The translations under genes and the position numbers were made by a program. DNA of 64,000 nucleotides from Duodenibacillus intestinigallinarum (GTDB taxonomy: Bacteria > Pseudomonadota > Gammaproteobacteria > Burkholderiales > Burkholderiaceae_F), in contig DXAH01000047.1 in the NCBI GenBank assembly GCA_019117105.1, forward strand, positions 84,302 to 148,301, in the 5' to 3' direction. Below the pieces are notes generated by a model that saw only the letters and a program-made list of their open reading frames with translations, was not told where the DNA came from and made no database searches. Numbering within the stretch: the first letter of the stretch is position 1; each line of letters begins with the position of its first letter. This document shows positions 45,323 to 54,310 of the stretch, piece by piece.

Positions 45323-46690
45323 TCACAGCTTGGCTGCTTGATTGGCGGCCGGACACAGCGGAATGCGAACCAAGAACTGGGCGCCGAATCCTTCGGGCTC
45401 GCCGTCGTGCGGCGGACGAACAAAGCCGTCGTTGATCGTAATGGTGCCGTTGTGCATTTGCACGATGCGGCTGACAATGGCAAGCCCTAAACCGGTGCCG
45501 GACACTTTGGTGCCGAGCGCGCGATAAAAGCGCTCGAAGACGCGGGTTCGTTCTTCCGGCGCAATGCCCGGACCGTTGTCGGTCACCGTAATAACGGCAT
45601 GACAATCGCCGTCGTCCCGCACGGCGACTTCAATGCGTCCTCCTTCAGGGGTATAACGAATGGCGTTGTCCGTAAGGTTGGTGATCATCAGCCCAATGGC
45701 GTCCTTCATGCCGAGCATGGTGACGTCGGTGCAGTTGTGCGTGAGCGTGATGCCTTTGGCTTCGGCCGACACGGAGAGCTCTTCGACCGAGGCTTGCGCC
45801 ACGGCCGCCAGATTGAATTCGCTCATGGGCTTGTCGTGGGCATCCGGATCAAGTCGGGCGATGGTAAGAAGCTGCTGCACGAGGCGGGTGGCGCGCGCTA
45901 CGCCTTCCTGCAGGCGCGAAGCGTATTTGGCGCGCGTTTCCGGATCCTTGGCGCGGGACAAAAGCTGCGCCTGAAGCTTGATGGCCGCCAGAGGCGTGCG
46001 CAGTTCGTGAGCGGCGTCAGACGCAAAGCGCTGCTGGGCGCTTAACGAATCGCCTAAGCGTCTCATCAGCGAATTGATGGCATCAACGAGGCTCTTTAAT
46101 TCGTAGGGCAACCCTTCGGTGTCGATCGGCGTCATGCTCGAGGGCGAGCGTTTGGCCACGGCACGTGCCGTGCGGTTTAATGGCTGAAGCGCCTGCACGA
46201 TCACAAACCAGATGGCAATCGCCAAAAAGGGAATCAAAATGAACATCGGCTGAACGATGTTCATGGCTGAAGAAACGGCCAGACGGTCGCGCACGTCCAT
46301 GGGCTGCGCCACCTGCACAATTTTTGTGCCGACTGTGGCGGTGAACTGTCGCCATTCGGTGCCGGCCTCGTCCTTGATGTCGCTGAAACCCACGCTTTCG
46401 GCCAAAGGCAACGCATCCGTGCGGCGCGACAGGTAGACGCGGTTGGTGGAGGCGTCATAAATCTGCACCAGAAAGCGCATCTCGGGTGACTGTCCGACAA
46501 GAATCGTATGTTTGATGTCGTTGTCACCGCGCTCAATCAACTCGAGCGCGGTGTGCCGGAGCTGTTCGTCAAAGAGTCCCGATAATTCCGAGCGCGTGGA
46601 GTGATAGGTGGCCCAAGAGGCCACAAGTCCCGCGACAATGAGCGCCGAAACGAGCGTGAACACGATTCGGCTGCGAATGCTGGCGGCCAT
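45323..46690 (-). CDS. Two-component sensor histidine kinase (QseC/PmrB-like)
   Basis: A 455-residue membrane kinase. Transmembrane helices are at about 8-27 and 146-168, flanking a periplasmic sensor of about 115 residues. A HAMP-like linker precedes the H box FASDAAHELRTPLAAIKLQ with His228 as phosphoacceptor. N, G1 and G2 boxes are LTDNAIRYTPEGG, VTDNGPGIAPEE and GTGLGLAIV. It starts 6 bp after the response regulator. The signal is unknown. Confidence 0.94.
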   Translation of the reverse strand: MAASIRSRIVFTLVSALIVAGLVASWATYHSTRSELSGLFDEQLRHTALELIERGDNDIKHTILVGQSPEMRFLVQIYDASTNRVYLSRRTDALPLAESVGFSDIKDEAGTEWRQFTATVGTKIVQVAQPMDVRDRLAVSSAMNIVQPMFILIPFLAIAIWFVIVQALQPLNRTARAVAKRSPSSMTPIDTEGLPYELKSLVDAINSLMRRLGDSLSAQQRFASDAAHELRTPLAAIKLQAQLLSRAKDPETRAKYASRLQEGVARATRLVQQLLTIARLDPDAHDKPMSEFNLAAVAQASVEELSVSAEAKGITLTHNCTDVTMLGMKDAIGLMITNLTDNAIRYTPEGGRIEVAVRDDGDCHAVITVTDNGPGIAPEERTRVFERFYRALGTKVSGTGLGLAIVSRIVQMHNGTITINDGFVRPPHDGEPEGFGAQFLVRIPLCPAANQAAKL

Positions 46691-46696
46691 GCGAAA

Positions 46697-47353
46697 CTAG
46701 GTCTCAAGCAGGTAGCCCACGCCGCGCACGGTCTTGATGGCGCTGTCCGAAAGCTTCTTGCGCAGGTGGTGAATGTGCACTTCGATCGTGTTGGAGCCCA
46801 CTGCCGAATCCCAGTCGTAGAGCTTTTCTTCGAGCTGACCGCGGGAGAGCACGACGCCCGCGCGATCGGCCAGGGCAACAAGAAGGGCGTATTCCTTGGA
46901 CGAGAGCAGCACCGGTTCGCCGTTGTAGAACACTTCGCGGGTTTCGGGCTTGATGAGAAGTTTGCCGCGTTCGATCGTGGGCTCACTGCGGCCTGCCGAA
47001 CGGCGCAGCAACGCGCGAATGCGCGCGGAGAGCTCATCGAGGTCAAACGGCTTGATGAGGTAGTCGTCTGCGCCGGCGTCAAGACCCTTGACGCGGTCGG
47101 ACACGGTGTCTCGGGCCGTCGTCACCAGCACCGGCGTGTGGATGCGGCGCGAACGCACTTCCTGCAGCACGCTGATGCCGTCTTTGCCGGGAAGGCCCAA
47201 ATCCAGAATGACAAGAGAAAACGGAGTGGTGCGCAGTGCGATCAGAGCGGAATTGCCGTCCTGCACCCAGTCGACGGCATAGCCTTCGGCTTTGAGCCCG
47301 TCGACGACACCTTCGCCGATCATTTGATCGTCTTCAACCAGAAGGATTCGCAT
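46697..47353 (-). CDS. OmpR-family response regulator (QseB/PmrA-like)
   Basis: A 218-residue DNA-binding response regulator. The receiver domain has acidic pocket EDD (7-9), phosphoacceptor Asp51 in VILDLGLPGKDG, TTARD and the lysine KPFDLDEL. The C-terminal winged helix (about 125-218) contains LSSKEYALLVALA and NTIEVHIHHLRKKL, ending GVGYLLET. It is the first gene of the RR-HK unit, divergent from ppk1. An inverted repeat at 47482-47501 in the shared upstream region is a possible binding site. Confidence 0.95.
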   Translation of the reverse strand: MRILLVEDDQMIGEGVVDGLKAEGYAVDWVQDGNSALIALRTTPFSLVILDLGLPGKDGISVLQEVRSRRIHTPVLVTTARDTVSDRVKGLDAGADDYLIKPFDLDELSARIRALLRRSAGRSEPTIERGKLLIKPETREVFYNGEPVLLSSKEYALLVALADRAGVVLSRGQLEEKLYDWDSAVGSNTIEVHIHHLRKKLSDSAIKTVRGVGYLLET

Positions 47354-47690
47354 CGTTGGTTACTTTCGTGTCAAACGCCCGTGCGGCAGCGCCTTTTCTT
47401 GGACGCAAAAACACCCCGCACCGGCGGTAAAAATGAAGTTGCCCAATAATAACGCGAAAGCTGTCCGGTTCGCCCGTCAAATTTTGTCTTATACGACAAA
47501 ACGTTCCATGTGAAACATCAAACCGCAGGCGTGGGAACGAAGCGGAAAAAACGGGGGAAAACGCTTGAGTGACCGACAGATCGAAGATCGGCGCGATCGC
47601 GGGCAAAAGGCTTGTAATAAAATCGAAAAATTAGCGCCACAAAATACGACGTCACGTTCGTATTTACACTAGCCATGAGGGAGAGAAAAA
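47354..47690. promoter_or_regulatory. Divergent control region of the response regulator and ppk1
   Basis: The 337-bp gap holds no credible gene. It contains an inverted repeat TTTTGTC (47482-47488), six bases, GACAAAA (47495-47501), directly followed by CGTTCCATGTGAAACA (47502-47517), which differs from consensus parS (TGTTNCACGTGAAACA) at two positions. Specific promoters were not identified with confidence. Confidence 0.5.
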
Positions 47691-49985
47691 GTGACTGAAA
47701 GCGACGCAGAAAAGATTCAACAACAAGCGAAGCAGCCGGAAGTTCCGACTCCTGACCAGAAACAAGAGATAAAGGCGGCAGCGGTAAAGACCGCCCCCGT
47801 CAAGAGCAGCCGCAAGACGGCGGCCAAGAAGACGACAAGCGCCGCGAAAAAGACGACCAAGGCCGTCAAGGAAGAGAAGGCGCCGGCCGCGGTCAACCTG
47901 GATTCCCCGTCTCTGTACACCAATCGCGAAATCAGCTGGATCGAATTCGATCGCAAGGTGCTTGAGACGGCCGAAGACCGCAAGGTGCCGCTCCTGGATC
48001 GCGTCAAGTTCCTGGCGATCTTCTTCAATAATCTTGACGAGTTCTACATGGTGCGCGTGATGAACCTGCAGCGTCAGGCGCGCAGCAACGTACTGCCGAC
48101 GGGGCCCGATAAGATGCCGCCCGCCAAGCAGCTCGTGGAAATCCGCCGCCGCGTGGGCGAACTTCTGGATGAAGCCGAAGAACTGTGGCTCAAGGATCTC
48201 AAGCCCGCTCTTGAAAAGAAGGACGTGCATTTCATCACGTACGACGAACTCACGGGCGTGCGTCGGCAGATGGTCGACAAGTACTTCGAGACCGAAATTC
48301 TGCCGGTCTTGACGCCTCAGGGTGTGGACGCCGGACGTCCCTTCCCGATGATTTCGAGCCGCAGCATCAACTTCGTGATTGAACTCCGAAGCACTGACCC
48401 AAGCGACGAGAAGTCCTACTTTGCGCGTCTCAAGAACCCGAACAATGTGCCGCGCTTCCTTTTCGTGCCCAAGGATCTGACGGGCGAAGAGACGATTGAC
48501 TTTGCTTCCGGCGACGGCGACATCCTCATGATGGAGGATCTCGTTGCCAACCGCATGGGCATGCTCTTCCCCGGCTACAAGGTGAAGAATTACGGCATGT
48601 TCCGTGTCACCCGCAACACGGACGGCGAAATTGAAGAAGACGAAGCCGACGATCTGCTCGCGGCTGTGCGCGACTACGTCGAACAGCGCCGCTTCGGCTC
48701 CATCGTGCGTGTGGAACTGGCCCGCGGCATGCCGCTTGCGCTTCAGGACTTCCTGATCAGTCATCTGGACGTGCATCCGTCTCAGGTGGTGCGCCTGAAG
48801 ATGCCGCTAGCCTTCAACGACTTCATGCGCTTGATGAAGATTGACAAGCCCGCGCTGAAGTACCCGCCTTTCCGTGCCAACACGCCCAAGCCCTTTGATC
48901 CGGAAGAAGATCTCTTTGCCGAAATCCGCGAACGCGATCTGATGGTGTTTCACCCGTACGACAGTTTCGGCTGTGTGCTGCGCTTCCTGCGCCAGGCGGC
49001 CGTGGATCCGGATGTCGTTGCCATCAAGCAGACGCTTTATCGCTGCGGCAGCGACTCGCCGGTCGTGCGCGCGTTGCTGGAAGCACGTCGCCGCGGCAAG
49101 CAGGTGACGGCCGTGGTCGAACTCAAGGCGCGCTTCGACGAAGAGCAGAACATCAACTGGGCCGAAGAGCTTGAACGTGCAGGCGTCAATGTTGTCTACG
49201 GCTTTGCCGGTTTGAAGATCCACGCCAAGCTCTGCTTGGTTGTGCGCCGTGAACCCAAGGGCATGCGCCGCTATGCGCATATCGGCACGGGCAACTACAA
49301 CGCGTCTTCGGCAAAGATCTACACCGACCTGGGGCTCTTTACTGCACGCGATGATATCTGCAGCGATGTGCAGGATCTCTTTAACGTGATGACCGGTTTC
49401 GGCGTGATCGACAATTACCGCCGTATCTTCGTTTCGCCCAATCATCTGCGCGCCAACATTACGCGCCTGATTCGGGAAGAGGCGGAAATTCATCGTGCCA
49501 AGGGCGGCGGCCGCATCATCATGAAGTGCAACCAGCTCGTGGACCAGGGCATCGTGCGCGAGCTCTATGAAGCAAGCCGCGCCGGCGTCAAGATCGAATG
49601 CGTGGTGCGCGGCATCTGCTCGCTGCGCCCCGGCATCAAGAACGTGTCCGAAACGATCAGCGTGCACTCGATTGTGGGCGAATTGCTCGAACACGCCCGC
49701 ATCTACTACTTTGAGCACGGCGGCGAACCTGTCATGTACGTGGGCAGCGCCGACATGATGACGCGCAACTTGAACGGCCGCATCGAAGTGCTCACACCGG
49801 TGCTCGACAAGAAGCTCATGGACAACATCTTGAAGCAGATCGTCAATCCGCAGCTTGCCGATAACACGCATGCGTGGGAGCTCTTAAGCGATGGTAGCTA
49901 CAAGAAGATCAAGCGCGAAGCGGGGGCCGTTGCGATGGATTCGCAAAGCCACATCAAGCGCGTGCTCAATCTCCTGAAGCGATAA
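47691..49985 (+). CDS. ppk1: Polyphosphate kinase 1 with a histone H1-like N-terminal tail
   Basis: Polymerises the gamma-phosphate of ATP into polyphosphate. The 764-residue protein (GTG start, GGGAGAG upstream) matches PPK1 from about residue 75 (LYTNREISWIEFDRKVL, then FLAIFFNNLDEFYMVRV). The catalytic histidine is in RRYAHIGTGNYNASSAK. PLD-like domains include FDEEQNINWAEELE. The first 70 residues are an extra tail rich in Lys, Ala, Thr and Pro (for example KTAAKKTTSAAKKTTKAVKE), resembling histone H1-like proteins. It is monocistronic, followed by a terminator. Confidence 0.96.
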   Translation: MTESDAEKIQQQAKQPEVPTPDQKQEIKAAAVKTAPVKSSRKTAAKKTTSAAKKTTKAVKEEKAPAAVNLDSPSLYTNREISWIEFDRKVLETAEDRKVPLLDRVKFLAIFFNNLDEFYMVRVMNLQRQARSNVLPTGPDKMPPAKQLVEIRRRVGELLDEAEELWLKDLKPALEKKDVHFITYDELTGVRRQMVDKYFETEILPVLTPQGVDAGRPFPMISSRSINFVIELRSTDPSDEKSYFARLKNPNNVPRFLFVPKDLTGEETIDFASGDGDILMMEDLVANRMGMLFPGYKVKNYGMFRVTRNTDGEIEEDEADDLLAAVRDYVEQRRFGSIVRVELARGMPLALQDFLISHLDVHPSQVVRLKMPLAFNDFMRLMKIDKPALKYPPFRANTPKPFDPEEDLFAEIRERDLMVFHPYDSFGCVLRFLRQAAVDPDVVAIKQTLYRCGSDSPVVRALLEARRRGKQVTAVVELKARFDEEQNINWAEELERAGVNVVYGFAGLKIHAKLCLVVRREPKGMRRYAHIGTGNYNASSAKIYTDLGLFTARDDICSDVQDLFNVMTGFGVIDNYRRIFVSPNHLRANITRLIREEAEIHRAKGGGRIIMKCNQLVDQGIVRELYEASRAGVKIECVVRGICSLRPGIKNVSETISVHSIVGELLEHARIYYFEHGGEPVMYVGSADMMTRNLNGRIEVLTPVLDKKLMDNILKQIVNPQLADNTHAWELLSDGSYKKIKREAGAVAMDSQSHIKRVLNLLKR

Positions 49986-50010
49986 GCCGACGCTGAAAGC
50001 GCCAAAAGAA

Positions 50011-50046
50011 ACCCCCCGACGGAAATTTCGCCGGGGAGTTTTTTTA
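50011..50046 (+). terminator. ppk1 terminator
   Basis: CCCCG (50014-50018) pairs with CGGGG (50032-50036), followed by AG and seven T residues. It also lies downstream of the convergent peptidase gene. Confidence 0.78.
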
Positions 50047-50082
50047 AGGAGGGCCCGTCGAAGACGGGACCGAGGCAGCCGA

Positions 50083-51930
50083 TTAACGGTCGTGACCGCG
50101 TTCGGCGTTGGAGTACTTCTTGTTGGTCTGTCCCTTGACCGGAACGGTGTCAAATGCGCAGATGCGCTTGCCGCTCGTGTAGGTATACAGGTACGTATCC
50201 CAGACGGCGCCGGCCATCATGTACTTGGTCAGATCCTTCTGCGAGAAGCTGATCACCAGATCGGTCTTGCCGTCGCCGTTGACGTCTTTCTTTTCAAAAG
50301 CCTTCGGCTTGGCAAGATTGCTCATGACAACGGCGGCAACCGTGGAAGCGCGGCTCGGACCGGCAAAGGTCTTGTCCTTGTCGATCGTGGTGGCGTCCAG
50401 GAGCGTATCGGACAGAAGCGCAATCTTGACGTTGGCGTCGCTCTTGGGATCCAATTCTTTGGCAAGAACGACAATCTTGTGCGGTGCAATCGAAGCAAGG
50501 TTGCGATCAACGGCACCCTGGGCTTCCTGCATCTTCTGAACGTTGAAGTTGTGCAGGATGTCAAGCGCTTTCTGCTTGGAAACCTTCATGGCAGCCTTGG
50601 CTTGGGCATGTACGGCAGCGCGATCGCCCATCCAGCCGTCTTCGAGCGTCTTGATCATGTCCCGCGTGGGCATCTGATCGCCCCACTGATACTCAAGCAC
50701 GTTGGCGTGATTGATAAACGGAGTGGATGCGAATTCGGCGTGGTAGCTAAAGCGCTTGTCCTGAGCGTTGAACTGCTCGGCGGTAGCTTCCTGCCAGGTC
50801 ATGAAGTTGGCGTTGGCTGCCGGTTTGGCAAGCGGATATCCCGGCACGTAAGGCGTTTCGCAAGGACGAGCGTAGGCGCGGAAGGCCGTGATGAATTCGG
50901 GGTCCGGATCGAGCTCGAAGACGACCGATTCGTGAGAAGTCGGGCGGCACGTGCCGAAGCCGTTGTGGTGGTACCAGCCCGGATCGTCGCCGATGGTCGG
51001 TTCATGCAGTCGCAAAATGGCTTTGACGTCATTGACGCTGAATTTGCGATCAGGCGTGACGCTGTACGGGAACTGTTCCGGATCGGTGATCTTCTTGCCG
51101 GTGATGTAGTTCCAGGCCAGTTCGTTGCGGCTGCGGTTGTATTCGGCGGCGCGTCTTTCCGGCGGCTGAACGGCCAGACGATAGTTGAAGTCGTTGTAGA
51201 CGCCGGCCTTGGCGGGCTTGTAGCGGCCGTTCTGAATCGAGCGCTCGATGAGGCCCGGGGCGACGATCACGTTCTTCGTGTCGGTGGCGTCCACTTTGCC
51301 GATCATGAAGTTGTTCGGGATGTAGACGATTTCATTGTCCTGAACGCGGCGTGCCACCCAGGTGTTGCCTTTGTGAATGGCGATCTGCCAGGCTTCGTTC
51401 TTATCGGCCACTGTGTAAGTGCGGCCTTCTGAGAAGTAGCCGTATTCGCCGAGCAGTTTGATGGCGATGTCGATGGCTTCCTTAGCGGTGTGAGCGCGTT
51501 CGGCCATCAGACGGCGGATGCCGTAGCCGATGCCGCCGTTCTTGAGCTTCTGATCGTTGTCGTAGATGCCGGTGCAGGCGTTGGAAACGATGACGACGCC
51601 GGCGTCATTGACAAAGCCGTCGGAGAAGGAAGAACCGTTGGGGTCGAGCGTCTGAGACCAATAAAAGCCCAGCGTTTCGGCAACCTGAGGAATCTTGGCG
51701 GCCGTGGGTTCGTACGTGATCATTTCGCCGGCTTTGTGCTTGGCAGGCGGTACATAGTACTGGGGATTGAAAATGCGACCGCCGTTGTCTTCGTTGTGTC
51801 CGACGATGATGTGGCCCGTTGCGGAGACGGACTTGCCGACGATCACGGTGGAGCAAGCAAAGGCGTTGACGGAAATGGCTGCGACTGCGGCCGAGATGGC
51901 GCAGGCGAGAAGCGATTTGCGGAAGGTCAT
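50083..51930 (-). CDS. Exported C69-family dipeptidase (PepD-like Ntn hydrolase)
   Basis: A 615-residue peptidase. Residues 1-25 form a signal peptide ending NAFA, so cleavage would expose Cys26 (CSTVIVGKSVSATG) as the N-terminal nucleophile of the Ntn-hydrolase fold. Family motifs GHNEDNGGR, DPNGSSFSDGFVNDAGVVI and NDQKLKNGGIGYGIRRLMAE are present. The last 130 residues form an extra helical and beta C-terminal region seen in longer C69 members. ATG 51930 begins the signal peptide; the frame extends to 52020 without conserved sequence. Likely a periplasmic peptide-scavenging enzyme. Confidence 0.9.
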   Translation of the reverse strand: MTFRKSLLACAISAAVAAISVNAFACSTVIVGKSVSATGHIIVGHNEDNGGRIFNPQYYVPPAKHKAGEMITYEPTAAKIPQVAETLGFYWSQTLDPNGSSFSDGFVNDAGVVIVSNACTGIYDNDQKLKNGGIGYGIRRLMAERAHTAKEAIDIAIKLLGEYGYFSEGRTYTVADKNEAWQIAIHKGNTWVARRVQDNEIVYIPNNFMIGKVDATDTKNVIVAPGLIERSIQNGRYKPAKAGVYNDFNYRLAVQPPERRAAEYNRSRNELAWNYITGKKITDPEQFPYSVTPDRKFSVNDVKAILRLHEPTIGDDPGWYHHNGFGTCRPTSHESVVFELDPDPEFITAFRAYARPCETPYVPGYPLAKPAANANFMTWQEATAEQFNAQDKRFSYHAEFASTPFINHANVLEYQWGDQMPTRDMIKTLEDGWMGDRAAVHAQAKAAMKVSKQKALDILHNFNVQKMQEAQGAVDRNLASIAPHKIVVLAKELDPKSDANVKIALLSDTLLDATTIDKDKTFAGPSRASTVAAVVMSNLAKPKAFEKKDVNGDGKTDLVISFSQKDLTKYMMAGAVWDTYLYTYTSGKRICAFDTVPVKGQTNKKYSNAERGHDR

Positions 51931-52143
51931 TTTTGAGTTCTCTCTCATTTGGAAATGAAAGTCGCCGCGTCGACCGGCGCGGTGCACAGGAAAATTATTC
52001 GCCCGAACTCGGTAAAACATGAGGAAAACTTCGTAGGGGATATCGTGTAAAAAAAAGAGAAATGTTTACGTTGTGGAATGTGTGAAGTGTATGAAAACAG
52101 TGACAAAGCGTTGTAGTTTCTCCGATGGGGAGAACTTGGTTTT

Positions 52144-52149
52144 TATAAT
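52144..52149 (+). promoter_or_regulatory. -10 element upstream of the DUF4870 gene
   Basis: A perfect TATAAT lies 36 bp before the ATG at 52185. No convincing -35 hexamer was found at 16-18 bp spacing. Confidence 0.4.
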
Positions 52150-52184
52150 TGAACGAACGATTTTTCCTTGAATCCGAGGCCGCT

Positions 52185-52604
52185 ATGCCCGATAACCTGC
52201 CGCAGCAAGTCGATGTTCAACTGCCGCCGGAGACCTCTTCCGTGGTGGTCGCCAAGGTGGTCTACGGCCTGCACGCTCTGTCGATCATCATCGGCGTAGT
52301 GACGGGCGGCTCGATTCTGGGCGCCTTTCTTTTCGGCTGGCCCTCGATCGTGGCGGTGATTCTCAACTACGTGATGCGATCCGACGCCAAGGGCACCTAC
52401 GTGGAAAGTCACTTCTCGTGGCAGATCCGCACGTTCTGGTACGCCTTCGGCTTTGCCTGCCTGGTTGGATTCGTCGGGTTCGTACTTTCCTTTATCTACG
52501 TGGGGCTGGCCATCTGGTTCATCGGCTTTTTCATCATGAGCATCTGGGTGGGCTATCGCATCATTCGCGGCGCAATCCGTTTGTGGAACGCCAAGCCGAT
52601 CTGA
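52185..52604 (+). CDS. DUF4870 family membrane protein
   Basis: A 139-residue protein with three predicted transmembrane helices (about residues 22-45, 85-105 and 108-130) and the DUF4870 hallmark around residue 65: ILNYVMRSDAKGTYVESHFS followed by WQIRTFWYAF. ATG 52185 has GAGG upstream; the frame is open back to a TTG at 52149. The family resembles Tic20-like proteins but its function is unknown. It stands alone between a peptidase and a porin. Confidence 0.85.
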   Translation: MPDNLPQQVDVQLPPETSSVVVAKVVYGLHALSIIIGVVTGGSILGAFLFGWPSIVAVILNYVMRSDAKGTYVESHFSWQIRTFWYAFGFACLVGFVGFVLSFIYVGLAIWFIGFFIMSIWVGYRIIRGAIRLWNAKPI

Positions 52605-52612
52605 TCGCCCGA

Positions 52613-52635
52613 GGATTAATCCGACGGATTAATCC
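52613..52635. repeat. Tandem palindrome GGATTAATCC x2
   Basis: The 10-bp perfect palindrome GGATTAATCC occurs at 52613-52622 and again at 52626-52635, a 13-bp period. The two copies can also pair as a hairpin with a 3-nt loop, further flanked by CGAG and CTCG. No U-run follows. It could be a pair of operator sites for the downstream porin or a transcript 3' structure. Confidence 0.6.
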
Positions 52636-52861
52636 GCTCGTTCGACTCTAAGGGTAACCCCTGAAAAAGGCCGCTCTCAAAATTTAAATTTCTTTGCGCA
52701 CAATGCGTGCGTCTTTCTACGCGCGCGCATCTGTGAGCAGTCCTTTGCGCGCACGAAAAATCTCTAGCTTGACCGAGCCGGCACGTCAAAAACGTGTTGG
52801 ACATTGTCGTTTGTGCTCGGCAAGCAGCAGGATATTTTTTGAACCTTAGGAGAATTCAATC

Positions 52862-54163
52862 GTGAAGATGACGATGAAGGCGGCTGCTGCCGCCGTGATG
52901 GCAGTTTGCGCCGCCTCCGCCGCTCATGCAGCCGGCTTCATGCTGACCGAACAGTCTGCCGGTGCTCTGGGCCGCGCCTACGCCGGTGTGGGTGTTGACG
53001 GTACCGATCTTTCCGGCGTGTACTACAACCCCGCCACCATGACCTTGCACCCGGGCACCCAGATTCAAGCTGGTTTTGTGGCTGTTGGTCTGGACTTGGC
53101 ATTTGAAGGTAACGATGGCGTTACGACCGAAAACGGACAGTACAACACGCAGGCCATCCCTCACGGCTATATTTCCCATCAGATCAGTGACAGCATGTGG
53201 GTTGGTCTCGCTATGACCGTTCCCTTCGGTATGGGTACGGAGTACGACGATAACTGGAAATATGCTAACCGTGGTATCTCCGCTGAAGTTCTGACGTTTG
53301 ACTTCAATCCGAACGTGGCTTGGAAAGTGTCCGACAAGCTGAGCCTCGGTGCAGGTATGTCGATTCAGTATGCTGCTGCTGATTTGAAAATGAAGGAAGG
53401 TAGCATGGAATCGCCGATTTCCATGGATGGAGAGGTAGATGCTGATAGTTGGGCTTGGGGTTTCAATGTTGGCCTGATGTGGTCTCCGTTGGATAATCTG
53501 CGCTTTGGTTTGTCCTATCGCTCGAAGATCAACCATAACGCAGACGGAGATTTTGAGGTCAATAACTTCAGAAGCTATGGGAACCCAATTCCAGAAGGCT
53601 CCTTAGGGCAAATTGATTCTAAGCTGCCGTTCTTGGCTGGCACGCATGATGCAACTGCGACTATTTCAACTCCGGCTTGGCTGATGGCCACTGCTGCTTG
53701 GGATGTGAATGACCTCTTAAGTTTGTATGCAACATTCCGTTGGACAGATTGGTCTTCTTTTGACCAACTGGATATTAACTATTCGGTTGATACTCCCCTC
53801 GGCTCTCAAGGAAGGACGAAGACCGTAAATAACAAGTGGGAAGATGCATATCTCTTCTCCGTTGGTGCCGATCTTCGTTTCACCAATTGGTGGACCTTCC
53901 GCGCCGGTATCGGATACGAATCTTCTCCTGTGGATGATCCGAGTCTGCGTACTTCCATCATTCCCGATGCAGACCGTTGGTGGTTTGCACTTGGTTCTTC
54001 CTTCCAGGCAACCAAGAATATGCAGGTTGATGTGTCCGCCGCTTGGCTCCACGGCACTGGCGAACGTGACCTGTACACCGAAGAAGGCGGCAATGTTAAG
54101 GCTGGCCGCTTCGAAAACCTCGACGCTTACCTCTTCGGTGTTCAGCTGGTCTACAAGTTCTAA
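52862..54163 (+). CDS. FadL/OmpP1-family outer membrane transport protein
   Basis: Beta-barrel channel for hydrophobic compounds such as long-chain fatty acids. The 433 residues start at GTG 52862, supported by TAGGAG nine bases upstream. The signal peptide ends AAHA and the mature protein begins AGFMLTEQSAGALGRAYAG, with YYNPATMTLHPG, the family N-terminal hatch. It ends LDAYLFGVQLVYKF with the terminal aromatic of outer-membrane barrels. The central third (about 53280-53850) has visibly lower GC and different codon choice than the ends, suggesting a recombined extracellular region. Ligand unknown. Confidence 0.93.
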   Translation: MKMTMKAAAAAVMAVCAASAAHAAGFMLTEQSAGALGRAYAGVGVDGTDLSGVYYNPATMTLHPGTQIQAGFVAVGLDLAFEGNDGVTTENGQYNTQAIPHGYISHQISDSMWVGLAMTVPFGMGTEYDDNWKYANRGISAEVLTFDFNPNVAWKVSDKLSLGAGMSIQYAAADLKMKEGSMESPISMDGEVDADSWAWGFNVGLMWSPLDNLRFGLSYRSKINHNADGDFEVNNFRSYGNPIPEGSLGQIDSKLPFLAGTHDATATISTPAWLMATAAWDVNDLLSLYATFRWTDWSSFDQLDINYSVDTPLGSQGRTKTVNNKWEDAYLFSVGADLRFTNWWTFRAGIGYESSPVDDPSLRTSIIPDADRWWFALGSSFQATKNMQVDVSAAWLHGTGERDLYTEEGGNVKAGRFENLDAYLFGVQLVYKF

Positions 54164-54201
54164 TCTTGCATAAACATTGCCTTTTGCGGCATGTGTGAGA
54201 G

Positions 54202-54252
54202 AAAGCCCCGGACGGGGATCGAGCAATCGGTCAACGTGCGGGGCTTTGTTTT
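54202..54252 (+). terminator. Terminator after the FadL gene
   Basis: Stem AAAGCCCCG (54202-54210) with CGGGGCTTT (54239-54247), then GTTTTT. Perfect nine-base arms with a 28-nt internal region. Confidence 0.83.
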
Positions 54253-54310
54253 TGGCGGATTTTTTCGTCTTGGCGGATAATGCGCGTGCTGTGACTTCGG
54301 AAATTCTGCG

